DNA of 64,000 bases, from assembly GCF_001306455.1 (NCBI RefSeq), contig NZ_LGTQ01000013.1, positions 62,001-126,000 of the forward strand. Direction: 5' to 3'. Position 1 is the stretch's first letter. Every line of letters starts with the position of its first letter. The position numbers were made by a program, and so were the translations under genes. Below the pieces are notes generated by a model. The model did not search any database and was not told the origin of the DNA. It worked only from the letters and a program-made list of their open reading frames with translations. Positions 36,775 through 45,328 of the stretch are shown here, in pieces. This stretch comes from Jiulongibacter sediminis. GTDB lineage: Bacteria > Bacteroidota > Bacteroidia > Cytophagales > Spirosomataceae.

Positions 36775-37135
36775 AGCTCAATTTCGCATTCATGATTTGA
36801 CCCAGTTCAAGAGCCTTTGATTTTAGAATTTCTGTATTTTCTCCCTTAAAAAGCTCATCGGCAGATCTGAACCAATGGGCCAGCCATCGCTCAAACAGCT
36901 CGGTCGTGATGGGGTAGCTCATGTTTTTCTCAATATGAGCCCACATTAATCCACCTTGGTAAGAACCTGTTCTGAAAAGCCAGTTATCCCAGAAGTTATA
37001 AGTGCGTTCAAGATGCCTCTCAAACTGCTCTTTTGGCATCTTAAATACCGGTGCCATCTTTTCATCCTGGTGAACGTAACTATAAAAAGTATCGACAAGA
37101 AGTTTTACATCTTCTCTTGATTCTATATCTCTCAT
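36746..37135 (-). CDS. Group III truncated haemoglobin
   Basis: 129 residues. FYSYVHQDEKMAPVF (B-helix Tyr), HLERTYNFWDNWLF and His67 in WAHIEK (proximal haem ligand) are present. RWLAHWF near 84-90 contains the Trp residues typical of group III globins. Roles suggested for the group include NO or peroxide handling. Convergent with metX; its last codons lie inside metX. Confidence 0.88.
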   Translation of the reverse strand: MRDIESREDVKLLVDTFYSYVHQDEKMAPVFKMPKEQFERHLERTYNFWDNWLFRTGSYQGGLMWAHIEKNMSYPITTELFERWLAHWFRSADELFKGENTEILKSKALELGQIMNAKLSSMRSASPNS

Positions 37136-37177
37136 AAAATTAAGGGCACCCTCGGCACTCTTTTTTCGTTATTAAGC

Positions 37178-37185
37178 TATATTTG
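37178..37185 (+). promoter_or_regulatory. Bacteroidota -7 element upstream of the GWxTD gene
   Basis: TATATTTG, an exact TAnnTTTG, ends 11 nt before the ATG. It implies a leader of only a few bases. No good -33 element. Confidence 0.45.
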
Positions 37186-37196
37186 GCAATTGCACT

Positions 37197-38480
37197 ATGA
37201 AATACAAAGGACTACTTTCTGTTTTCTTCGTTATCGCCGTTTTGAGCTCCTGTAAGGTACAGAACAAAACTGCGGTGAATTCTGATTCATTGACAAGCAG
37301 AAAAGAAATGAAAAAAGAAATGAATCCGTTCATTTCGGCTATGAAGGTAGAGTATATTCTCAAAGACTCTACAGAAATAGTGGTGTTTCTAAACGCTACT
37401 ATTGAAAATCTGGAAGAAAACGAAATCGGTTCAATTGAGGACCTGGCGGACAGATTCAGAGTGAATTGGGCTTTGCAAGCTCCCACCGGAATTAAGGAAA
37501 AATACGAAACAGGGAGAGTGAATTTTGAAGAAGTTGAAGCCAGCCTTCTGGAACAAAAACTGAATATGGTTTTCGAAATTCCTCGTTTAAGAGAGTTTCA
37601 GGAGGCATCCCTTTCCATGGAATTTATTGATATTTCGGCGTCCCGGAAGTTTACAAACGAAAGCTATGTAGATTTCAACGCTCAAAGGCCAAACAGACGT
37701 TTTGGGATGTATCTCGAAAATCAGGATATGCCGTTTTTTGATGCTTATGTAAATGTTGGCAACAAGGTAACTTTTAAATCAATGGATGGTTTTGAGCATC
37801 CTCTGATTTTGAAAAGATACAGGACAGAGGCTCCCGCAGCACTTTCACCTATGAGCTCGAGTAAAAGAAATGAGCTGGTTGGTTTCAAAGAAGAAGAAAC
37901 TATCAAATTCAAATCCGGAGAAGAATTGAGACTTGATAAAGAAGGTACTTATGTACTCTATGATCAGGAAAAGTATGACGCTGGTTATGGTTTTATGGTG
38001 GTAGATGAGCGATATCCAAGACTTTCAGAGGAAGAAGAGCTGACAGAGCCTCTGGTTTATATGAGCACGAATGATGAAATCAACAACCTCAAAGGTGCCG
38101 AGGATTTCAAAAAGGCTTTAGACCTTTATTTCCTTAACATGACCTCAGGTAATCAAGCTTTGGCCAAACAAATTATTCGCTCATATTACAGACGAGTTAA
38201 AAGAGCAAATGAGCTATTTACTACTTATAAAGAGGGATGGAAAACAGATAAAGGAATGATTTACACTGTTCTGGGACCGCCATCAAGAATTCAACGCAAC
38301 GGTATGAGAGAAGTCTGGCTATACTCTCAAAGTGCCAACTTCTCGGAGATCATTTTTACATTTTACAGAAAACCAAATCAATTTAGCGAAGACCATTATG
38401 AGCTGGTTCGGTATCCCGAATACGGAGCCTATTGGTACCCGTTTGTAGAAGCATGGAGAACAGGAAGCATCATGGAGTAA
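37197..38480 (+). CDS. GWxTD-domain lipoprotein
   Basis: 427 residues. The signal sequence ends in a lipobox (LSSC, Cys about 19). The GWxTD motif is GWKTDKGMIYTVLGPPSRI at about 346. The preceding part is beta-rich. The family is widespread in Bacteroidota and of unknown function, often next to rRNA methyltransferase genes as here. The stop lies inside the rlmB coding region. Confidence 0.8.
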   Translation: MKYKGLLSVFFVIAVLSSCKVQNKTAVNSDSLTSRKEMKKEMNPFISAMKVEYILKDSTEIVVFLNATIENLEENEIGSIEDLADRFRVNWALQAPTGIKEKYETGRVNFEEVEASLLEQKLNMVFEIPRLREFQEASLSMEFIDISASRKFTNESYVDFNAQRPNRRFGMYLENQDMPFFDAYVNVGNKVTFKSMDGFEHPLILKRYRTEAPAALSPMSSSKRNELVGFKEEETIKFKSGEELRLDKEGTYVLYDQEKYDAGYGFMVVDERYPRLSEEEELTEPLVYMSTNDEINNLKGAEDFKKALDLYFLNMTSGNQALAKQIIRSYYRRVKRANELFTTYKEGWKTDKGMIYTVLGPPSRIQRNGMREVWLYSQSANFSEIIFTFYRKPNQFSEDHYELVRYPEYGAYWYPFVEAWRTGSIME

Positions 38481-39262
38481 AAGGCGGAGGGCCTAAAAGG
38501 AAATTTCACAAACCAGCACCAAAAGTTAATCCTGAGGACTTTGTCTTCGGGATTCAGTCTGTTTTAGAGCTGCTGAGGTCTGAGAAAGATATTGAAAAGA
38601 TTTTGGTTCATAAAGATTCAAATCATGAGGATATTGAAACACTGGCCCGTCAAAGGAGGGTGTTTATACAGCGTGTTCCCTCTGAGCGATTGAACCGAAT
38701 CACGGGTAAAAACCATCAGGGTGTTATTGCTTTTGTTTCTTCAGTAAACTATGCTTTGTTAAGCAACGTGGTGGCGGAAGCCTATGAAAAGGGAAAGACG
38801 CCTTTGATTCTGATTCTCGATCGTATCACTGATGTGCGTAATTTCGGAGCCATTTCTCGTACCGCCGAGGCTTGTGGAGTGGATGCCCTTGTCATCCCAA
38901 CCCGCGGTGCTGCACAAATAAACTCGGATGCGATGAAAACCTCGTCAGGAGCTCTTTCTTTTATCCCGGTTTGTAAAGAAAATGATTTAACTCTTGCCAT
39001 TGAAGGTCTTCAAAACAGTGGTTTTAGAGTAATTGGCTGTACTGAAAAAACGTCTGATGTTTACTCGGCTCATGAATTGAATGGCCCTTTGGCCATTGTT
39101 ATGGGCTCAGAAGAAGACGGAATTTCGGAGAGTATTCTCCGGAAATGCGATATGCTCGGGAGTATCCCTATGCTCGGTAAAGTAGGCTCACTAAATGTTT
39201 CTGTTGCTGCTGGAGTTATGCTCTATGAGGTGATCAGGCAGAGGGGAGAAGCTGAAAGTTAA
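38453..39262 (+). CDS. rlmB: 23S rRNA (guanosine-2'-O-)-methyltransferase RlmB-like (SpoU/TrmH family)
   Basis: About 269 residues from the ATG at 38453 (an ATG at 38432 is also in frame). A basic N-terminal tail leads to EDFVFGIQSVLELL, the start of the substrate-binding domain. The SPOUT trefoil-knot motifs are ILILDRITDVRNFGAISRTAEACG, VMGSEEDGISE and MLGKVGSLNVSVAAGVMLYE. It probably methylates G2251-equivalent of 23S rRNA. It overlaps the GWxTD gene by 28 nt in another frame. Confidence 0.88.
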   Translation: MENRKHHGVKGGGPKRKFHKPAPKVNPEDFVFGIQSVLELLRSEKDIEKILVHKDSNHEDIETLARQRRVFIQRVPSERLNRITGKNHQGVIAFVSSVNYALLSNVVAEAYEKGKTPLILILDRITDVRNFGAISRTAEACGVDALVIPTRGAAQINSDAMKTSSGALSFIPVCKENDLTLAIEGLQNSGFRVIGCTEKTSDVYSAHELNGPLAIVMGSEEDGISESILRKCDMLGSIPMLGKVGSLNVSVAAGVMLYEVIRQRGEAES

Positions 39263-40941
39263 AATTCTTCCTTTTTTGTGAAATTTACCCGCTCGCCCGT
39301 GGTAGGATGAGTAAATTCCAGATGGGCTGCGTGCAAATGCAGTCTGTCCGCACTTTTGCCATATAGATCGTCGCCAACAATAGGTGTATTTAATCCGGAT
39401 GGGTGTGCGGCGTGAACTCTCAATTGATGCGTTCGGCCTGTGATGGGGTAGAAATGAATTCTGGTTTTTCCGTTTTCTTCAGAAATGACTTCGTATTTAG
39501 TTTTGGCAGGTTTGCCGTGTTCATAACAAACGAGTTGGAAAGGTCGGTTTTCGAGATCAACTCGTAAGGGCAGGTCAATGAAGCCTTCTTTTTCTTTCAA
39601 AAGACCATCCAGAATGGCAACATATTTTTTTGAAACTGTTCTGCCCGTAAATTGTCTTTGAAGTTTGACATAAACTTCATGGTTTTTAGCAAGAAGTATT
39701 ATTCCCGATGTGCCTTGGTCCAGGCGGTGAACTAAAAAGGCATCCGGGTATTTCTTTCTGATTCTGGTTTGAACAGAATCTTTGACAAAACGACCAGGTA
39801 CGGAAAGGAAGTCGGCCGGTTTATTGATGACGATAATGCTTTCATCTTCAAAAATAATTTCCAGCTCCTTGCCCTCTGCCGGGTTATTTTTCATCGGATT
39901 TTCATCGACTTCAAGTCCATCCAGCATAAATCCCAGAATTGGCCCGCATTTACTGTTGCAGGCCGGGTAATATTCTTTGTGTTTTCTGATCTCAGATTTT
40001 GGCGAAGCTCCCCACCAAAATTCTAGCATGGTGACGGGTTTAAGGTCGTTTGAATAGGCAAATTGAAGCAATTTCGGAGCCGCACATTCACCTGCTCCGG
40101 CCGGAGGGGTTATGCCCAGATTTTCGATGAAAATTGTAAGCAGACTTTGCTCTTCCTGATGAGCATTTAGAAAGGTATAATTCTCAAAAAGCTGCTTTTG
40201 AAGTTTATTTGACCTACTTTTCCGTTCCTCTTTAAGTTGCTCAATTTTGAATAAGAATGGCTCCAATTCCTTTTCAAGCTCATCTATTTTATTCTGCCAG
40301 TTTTCTTGTAAAACTCTGAGTTCATATTTCTGTTTTAGACTTTCCTTTATGGTTTCGTCAATGATTCTTTTAGCTTCTTCGGTCGAAAGCGATTCTAGAG
40401 CCTCGGTTTTTCTCTCTTTTCGTTCTTTTCTGCTTTGTCGAATTGCTTCTTTTTGATCCTCAATTTCCCTTGCCGATTGATCTTTCGATTCTTGAAACAC
40501 ATTTTGAAGTGCCTGGAAACTAGTATTTTTTTCAATTGACTCAATTTCAGAGTTTAGTGCACTAATATTGACTTCCTCAACCCGATAAAAATTACCTTTT
40601 TCAAAAACATCAAATACAGGGGGGACGAAGTAGGGAAGCTGATCGCCCTGATCCAACTTTCCGGAGTAGGCCGCAAGAAAACCCAATTGACCAACTTGGT
40701 TTCTAATCACTAAAACACCGAACATCTTACCGATGATCAACCCTTCCTGGTCGGGGTCTAATCCAAAGTTATGATTATTCTCAAAAGAGCTTTCAAGATA
40801 CCGCTGAACCTGTTTGGCAGCAGTAATAGCTAAAGGATGAGCCTGATAAGAAAATGGAAAAGTAAACTTCTCCGGCAGGTCAATCTGGCTGACATCCTCT
40901 TCGAAAAAATGAAATTTATCACTAAGAGAGGTCGAAGCCAT
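39259..40941 (-). CDS. RluA-family pseudouridine synthase with long N-terminal extension
   Basis: 560 residues, about twice the length of RluA. The C-terminal about 200 residues are the catalytic domain: VINKPADFLSVPG, HRLDQGTSGIILLAKN with catalytic D408, and TGRTHQLRVHAAH. An extra region precedes it. It holds an N-terminal domain (1-130), a charged coiled coil (about 145-260), and a Cys-containing block with ECAAPKLLQ, LEFWWG and YYPACNSKCGPI. That block is also found in other long RluA proteins. It isomerises uridines in rRNA or tRNA. Convergent with rlmB by a 4-nt overlap. Confidence 0.85.
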   Translation of the reverse strand: MASTSLSDKFHFFEEDVSQIDLPEKFTFPFSYQAHPLAITAAKQVQRYLESSFENNHNFGLDPDQEGLIIGKMFGVLVIRNQVGQLGFLAAYSGKLDQGDQLPYFVPPVFDVFEKGNFYRVEEVNISALNSEIESIEKNTSFQALQNVFQESKDQSAREIEDQKEAIRQSRKERKERKTEALESLSTEEAKRIIDETIKESLKQKYELRVLQENWQNKIDELEKELEPFLFKIEQLKEERKSRSNKLQKQLFENYTFLNAHQEEQSLLTIFIENLGITPPAGAGECAAPKLLQFAYSNDLKPVTMLEFWWGASPKSEIRKHKEYYPACNSKCGPILGFMLDGLEVDENPMKNNPAEGKELEIIFEDESIIVINKPADFLSVPGRFVKDSVQTRIRKKYPDAFLVHRLDQGTSGIILLAKNHEVYVKLQRQFTGRTVSKKYVAILDGLLKEKEGFIDLPLRVDLENRPFQLVCYEHGKPAKTKYEVISEENGKTRIHFYPITGRTHQLRVHAAHPSGLNTPIVGDDLYGKSADRLHLHAAHLEFTHPTTGERVNFTKKEEF

Positions 40942-40962
40942 TATTTTTTGCTTTGAGACTAA

Positions 40963-41496
40963 TTAGAAAGAAATCTCGCTGAAACGTGGCAAAGCCATAT
41001 CCTTTTCAGAAACGAGTGGATTCTCAATACCCCAGTCGATATTCAGATCGCTATCATTCCAGATGACACCTTGCTCTGATTCACGGTTGTAATAATTGGT
41101 GCATTTGTACGAGAAAATAGCGTCTTCAAGCGTCACAAAACCATGTAGAAAACCTGGAGGTACGTAAAACATATTGTTTTGCTCATCATCCAGCACTACG
41201 GAGTCCCATTGACCAAAAGTTGGTGAACCCGGACGGGCGTCTACAGCTACATCAAGCACTTTTCCTTTGATAACCCTTACAAGTTTTCCTTGAGCAAAAG
41301 GGTCTTTTTGTAAATGCAAACCTCGCAAAACACCTTTTGTGGAGTATGATTGGTTATCCTGAACAAAGACTTCGGCAATTCCATTTTGTTTGAAAAGTTC
41401 ATATTGATACGACTCAAAAAAGTAACCTCGTGGGTCTTTGAAAATTCTGGGTTTGATTTCTATCAAACCTTCAATTGAGGTTTTACGGAATTCCAT
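40963..41496 (-). CDS. rfbC: dTDP-4-dehydrorhamnose 3,5-epimerase
   Basis: 177 residues, cupin fold. DPRGYFFESYQ, then VLRGLHLQKDPFAQGKLVRV with the active-site His, DVAVDARPGSPTFGQW, and YVPPGFLHGFVTL are the RmlC signature. It makes the L-configured sugar in dTDP-rhamnose synthesis for surface glycans. Here it stands alone, without rfbA, B or D, 21 nt upstream of the RluA-family gene. A -7 element sits at 41524-41531. Confidence 0.92.
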   Translation of the reverse strand: MEFRKTSIEGLIEIKPRIFKDPRGYFFESYQYELFKQNGIAEVFVQDNQSYSTKGVLRGLHLQKDPFAQGKLVRVIKGKVLDVAVDARPGSPTFGQWDSVVLDDEQNNMFYVPPGFLHGFVTLEDAIFSYKCTNYYNRESEQGVIWNDSDLNIDWGIENPLVSEKDMALPRFSEISF

Positions 41497-41523
41497 TCAG
41501 GAGTTTTGTTTGAAAATATTGGG

Positions 41524-41531
41524 CAAAAATA
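41524..41531 (-). promoter_or_regulatory. Bacteroidota -7 element upstream of rfbC
   Basis: TATTTTTG on the minus strand, an exact TAnnTTTG, 27 nt before the rfbC ATG; weak -33. Confidence 0.45.
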
Positions 41532-41605
41532 GCGAGGATTTCCAGACCAGAAAAATGGCTTTTGGAATGGATTCCTACTAATTTGCTGCAAATTTCAGAC
41601 AAGCA

Positions 41606-42430
41606 ATGACGGCAGCAGAACTTTTTGGGCAAATTCAGAAAAAGAAATCTTTTTTATGCGTTGGGTTGGATACTGATATTCAACGAATTCCGGAGTTTTT
41701 GAAGAAGGAGAAAGACCCTGTTTTTGAGTTTAACAAAAGAATTATTGAGGCCACTCATGAATTTGCCGTTGCTTACAAACCGAATATTGCCTTTTACGAA
41801 GCACAGGGGCCAAAAGGATGGGAGAGCCTTCAAAAAACGCTGGAAATTATCCCTAAAGACTGCTTCACCATAGCAGATGCTAAGCGAGGAGATATCGGAA
41901 ATACCTCTAAACTTTATGCGAGGGCATTTTTTGATAAAGAGGCTTCAGGGATGTCATTTGATTCCGTAACCGTGGCTCCATACATGGGTGAGGATTCTGT
42001 GACGCCTTTTCTGGAATTTGAGGGGAAATGGGTGATTTTGTTAGCTCTGACGTCTAATAAAGGCTCTAGTGATTTCCAGCAAATTTTGGTGGATGATGAC
42101 AAAGTCTTTCAAAAAGTACTCAAAACCTCAAAGAACTGGGGAAATACTGATAACATGATGTATGTGGTTGGAGCCACTAAGGCGGAGGCTTTACAGGAAA
42201 TCCGTCAGATTGTCCCCGATCACTTTTTATTAGTGCCCGGCGTTGGTGCCCAAGGTGGAAGCCTGGAGGAGGTCGCTAAGAACGGAATGAACAGTCAATG
42301 TGGCTTGCTGGTGAATAGTTCCCGAGGCATCATTTATGCCTCTTCAGGAGAGGATTTTGCAGAAGTTGCAGCTCTCGAAGCCGAAAAGCTTCAAAAGGAG
42401 ATGGCTTCTTTGCTGAATAATCTTCTTTGA
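41606..42430 (+). CDS. pyrF: Orotidine 5'-phosphate decarboxylase (type 2)
   Basis: 274 residues, TIM barrel. [14 protein letters not shown] opens it. [17 protein letters not shown] carries the catalytic Lys/Asp pair, and [16 protein letters not shown] and [12 protein letters not shown] follow. The length and [10 protein letters not shown] form mark the long type 2 group. It makes UMP in de novo pyrimidine synthesis. Divergent from rfbC. Confidence 0.94.
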   Translation: MTAAELFGQIQKKKSFLCVGLDTDIQRIPEFLKKEKDPVFEFNKRIIEATHEFAVAYKPNIAFYEAQGPKGWESLQKTLEIIPKDCFTIADAKRGDIGNTSKLYARAFFDKEASGMSFDSVTVAPYMGEDSVTPFLEFEGKWVILLALTSNKGSSDFQQILVDDDKVFQKVLKTSKNWGNTDNMMYVVGATKAEALQEIRQIVPDHFLLVPGVGAQGGSLEEVAKNGMNSQCGLLVNSSRGIIYASSGEDFAEVAALEAEKLQKEMASLLNNLL

Positions 42431-42457
42431 TCGCATAATTGTAGCAAAAAGCCCTTG

Positions 42458-42491
42458 TTGACTGGTCTTATGGCCTGATTTTCTATCTTTA
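42458..42491 (+). promoter_or_regulatory. Possible promoter of the DUF2851 gene
   Basis: TTG at 42458-42460 and TATCTTTA at 42484-42491 (TAnnTTTG with one change), spacer 23 nt, ending 23 nt before the ATG. Confidence 0.35.
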
Positions 42492-42514
42492 GCTCATATT
42501 CGCATGATTTAAAG

Positions 42515-43789
42515 ATGAAGGAGGAACTTCTGCACCATATCTGGCAATTTCAAAAGTTTAGGAAGCAATCGGTAAAAACTACAAACGGGGAAGACCTTTT
42601 GCTTCTCAATAAAGGGTTCATCAATTCAGATTCCGGACCTGATTTTTCAAATGCTCGAATTAGAATTAAGGACATAGAATGGGCCGGTCATGTTGAAATT
42701 CATGTGAAATCGTCTGACTGGAAAAGGCACAAACATGGGGCTGATAAAGCCTATGATAATGTCATACTTCATGTAGTATGGGAATATGATGAACCAATTT
42801 TTGCTAGGGATGGGAAGGAAATACCTTGTTTGGAGTTAAAAGATATTACACCGGAAGAGGTGTTCAAAAACTACCAGTCGCTTATCAATTCAGCTGATCG
42901 AATTCCTTGTGAAAGGCAATTCAATGACGTTTCAGAACTTGTAAAACTCACAATGTTTGACAAAGCTCTGATGCAACGATTGCAGCGAAAAGCCAGCATT
43001 ATTCATCAGAGACTGGAAGAAAATAAAGGAGACTGGGAGGAAGCTGTTTACCAGACTTTACTGACAAATTTCGGCTTTAAGCTTAATAATGAAGCTTTTC
43101 TTTCATTGGCTCAGAACCTTCCGTTTCGATTATTGAGAAAATATCAATCGTCAATTTTCCAGCTCGAAGCTTTACTTTTTGGTGTCGCCGGTTTTCTGGA
43201 AGAGGCTCAGGGTAAATATGGCGAAAAATTAAAAGCCGAATATAATTTTCTTAAGGCTAAGCATGGATTAGAGCAAAATCAAATGCTGGTTGTTCAGTGG
43301 AAATTTATGCGAACCAGACCTGGCAATTTTCCAACGGTCAGACTTGTCCAAATCGCTGGGATTCTTGTAAAGCAAAAGTCGTTTTTTGATGTTTTTACTT
43401 CTTCTTCTTCAACATTTGAAGACTTACTTGAATTCTTCAAAACCGAGCCATCAGAGTATTGGCAAACGCACTATCATTTTGAGAAAACCTTGAATAGTAA
43501 AACTCAGGGAATTGGAAAAAACTCGGTTGAAAATTTGATTGTCAATTCAGTGGTGCCTGTTAAAATTGCTTTTGCTCATTATTCAGACCGTGCTGAGTTA
43601 ACTGATCAGGCGATACAACTTTTAGAAGCAATACCTGCGGAGAATAATCGGATTACACGTTTCTGGAAAGGCCTTGGACTTACTGTCGATAAAATGTCTG
43701 ATAGCCAGGGTTCTATTGAGCTTTATAATGAGTTTTGTCTCAAAAAGAAATGTCTCAACTGCGGGATAGGTGTTGAGTTATTGAAGTGA
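42515..43789 (+). CDS. DUF2851 family protein
   Basis: 424 residues, no signal peptide. The opening ELLHHIWQFQKFRKQ, then SDSGPDFSNARIRI, WAGHVEIHVKSSDW and YDNVILHVVWEYD are the family's signature; the second of these resembles a nuclease-like strand arrangement. A conserved Cys pair (CLKKKC-like) lies near the end. The family is common in Bacteroidota and of unknown function. Confidence 0.8.
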   Translation: MKEELLHHIWQFQKFRKQSVKTTNGEDLLLLNKGFINSDSGPDFSNARIRIKDIEWAGHVEIHVKSSDWKRHKHGADKAYDNVILHVVWEYDEPIFARDGKEIPCLELKDITPEEVFKNYQSLINSADRIPCERQFNDVSELVKLTMFDKALMQRLQRKASIIHQRLEENKGDWEEAVYQTLLTNFGFKLNNEAFLSLAQNLPFRLLRKYQSSIFQLEALLFGVAGFLEEAQGKYGEKLKAEYNFLKAKHGLEQNQMLVVQWKFMRTRPGNFPTVRLVQIAGILVKQKSFFDVFTSSSSTFEDLLEFFKTEPSEYWQTHYHFEKTLNSKTQGIGKNSVENLIVNSVVPVKIAFAHYSDRAELTDQAIQLLEAIPAENNRITRFWKGLGLTVDKMSDSQGSIELYNEFCLKKKCLNCGIGVELLK

Positions 43790-43821
43790 TTTCCTTTGTT
43801 GCCGAATGAGTTTGGTTTAAA

Positions 43822-45288
43822 CTATTCATTGGTATCCTTATTTTGAGTCATCTGCTCTATTTCTTCAAAACTTCTCACAAGTTGAAAACTCATTTTCACC
43901 CCTTCTTTTTTGATAAACTCAAAGCCTGCTTCAAGTTCATTGGGTACTTCTCCGTCAATAACTGCTTCGCGAATAGCCGATTTTAGGATACCAACTTCTT
44001 TTGAGGGTGGTAAATCAAAAGCTGCCATGATAATCTCACCGGTGATGACCGGCTGGAAATTGCGAAGCTTATCTTTTTGCTCCAGCTCAATCAACAACTG
44101 CTCAACCTTATCGAAATTTTTAAGGTATCGCCTTACCCGGTTGGGGTCCTTACTCGTGATATCGGCCCGACAAAGCATCAGAAGATTTTCGATGTCATCT
44201 CCTGCTTCTACCAAAACCCTCCTTAAAGCGGAATCGGTTACTCCTTCTTTGGCCAGAGCAATGGGTCTGAGGTGAAGTCGCACCAGGTTTTTAACTGACC
44301 GCATTTTATTGTCAAGTGGCAACTTCATTTTACGAAAAATACCTTTTACCCAGCGACTGCCCAGTTCCTCATGCCCGTGGAAAGTCCAGCCTGCTTTTTT
44401 ATGAAAGCGTTTAGTAGCTGGTTTTGCGATATCATGCAAAATAGCCGCCCACCTTACCCACAGGTCATCTGTAAACTTGGTGATATTGTCTAAGACTTGA
44501 AGTGTGTGATAAAAATTGTCTTTATGTCCCTTATTGTCAATGTATTCAACGCCTTTAAGATTCGTCAATTCTGGAAAAATAATCTCCAGAATTCCGGTTT
44601 GATCGAGTAACTTGAAGCCATAGGACGGGGTAGGTGCCAGAATGATTTTATTGAGCTCGTCAGTAATCCGCTCTTGAGAGACAATTTTGATGCGGTCTTT
44701 CATTTGGGCAATCGCTTCAAAAGTAACCGGATCAATGTCAAAATTGAGCTGCGTGGCAAAACGTACCGCACGCATCATTCTTAATGGATCATCAGAAAAG
44801 GTAATTCCAGGTTCTAAGGGAGTTTTAATAATTCTTCTCCCAAGGTCGCTCTGTCCGTCAAAAGGGTCAAGTAGCTCTCCAAAACGCTTTTGGTTCAGGC
44901 AAAGACCCATAGCGTTAATGGTAAAATCACGGCGATTTTGATCGTCCTGAAGGGTCCCATCTTCTACACTAGGTTTTCTGGAGTCTGATCTGTAAGACTC
45001 TTTTCGGGCACCCACGAATTCCAAATCATACTCAGGATGGGGGATTTGAGCAGTTCCGAAATTCTTAAAAATATTCACCCGGGTGTTCTCACCTAGTTTT
45101 GAGGCCACTCTTTCGGCGAGGTCAATGCCGCTACCGATACAAACAACATCAATATCTTTGTTTGGTCTTTTGAGAAACAGATCACGCACATAACCACCGA
45201 TTACATAAGCCTCTAGGTTGAGATCATCTGCAGCCTCTCCAATGACTTTAAAAATGGGATGTGCTAAAAGGTGTTTGTTGAAATCCAC
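43822..45288 (-). CDS. cca: CCA tRNA nucleotidyltransferase with HD domain
   Basis: 488 residues from a GTG start; no in-frame ATG precedes the nucleotidyltransferase motif. YVIGGYVRDLFLKRPNKDIDVV is the class II head domain, RRDFTINAMGL the flexible loop, and DDPLRMMRAVRFATQL the neck. An HD domain (AAILHDIAKPATKRF, HGHEELGSRW) follows. It adds the tRNA 3' CCA end and may repair tRNA. A -7 element (TAATTTTG) at 45315-45322 supports its own promoter and the GTG start 27 nt downstream. Confidence 0.9.
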   Translation of the reverse strand: MDFNKHLLAHPIFKVIGEAADDLNLEAYVIGGYVRDLFLKRPNKDIDVVCIGSGIDLAERVASKLGENTRVNIFKNFGTAQIPHPEYDLEFVGARKESYRSDSRKPSVEDGTLQDDQNRRDFTINAMGLCLNQKRFGELLDPFDGQSDLGRRIIKTPLEPGITFSDDPLRMMRAVRFATQLNFDIDPVTFEAIAQMKDRIKIVSQERITDELNKIILAPTPSYGFKLLDQTGILEIIFPELTNLKGVEYIDNKGHKDNFYHTLQVLDNITKFTDDLWVRWAAILHDIAKPATKRFHKKAGWTFHGHEELGSRWVKGIFRKMKLPLDNKMRSVKNLVRLHLRPIALAKEGVTDSALRRVLVEAGDDIENLLMLCRADITSKDPNRVRRYLKNFDKVEQLLIELEQKDKLRNFQPVITGEIIMAAFDLPPSKEVGILKSAIREAVIDGEVPNELEAGFEFIKKEGVKMSFQLVRSFEEIEQMTQNKDTNE

Positions 45289-45314
45289 GGATTCTCTGCC
45301 AGTTTTTGAAGCTG

Positions 45315-45322
45315 CAAAATTA
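45315..45322 (-). promoter_or_regulatory. Bacteroidota -7 element upstream of cca
   Basis: TAATTTTG on the minus strand, an exact TAnnTTTG, in the 40-bp gap between the helicase gene and cca; -33 not evident. Confidence 0.5.
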
Positions 45323-45328
45323 GGGATT

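Noticed and set aside
40963-41496. rfbC taken as part of a surface-polysaccharide cluster
   Set aside because: No other dTDP-rhamnose, glycosyltransferase or polymerase gene is adjacent.
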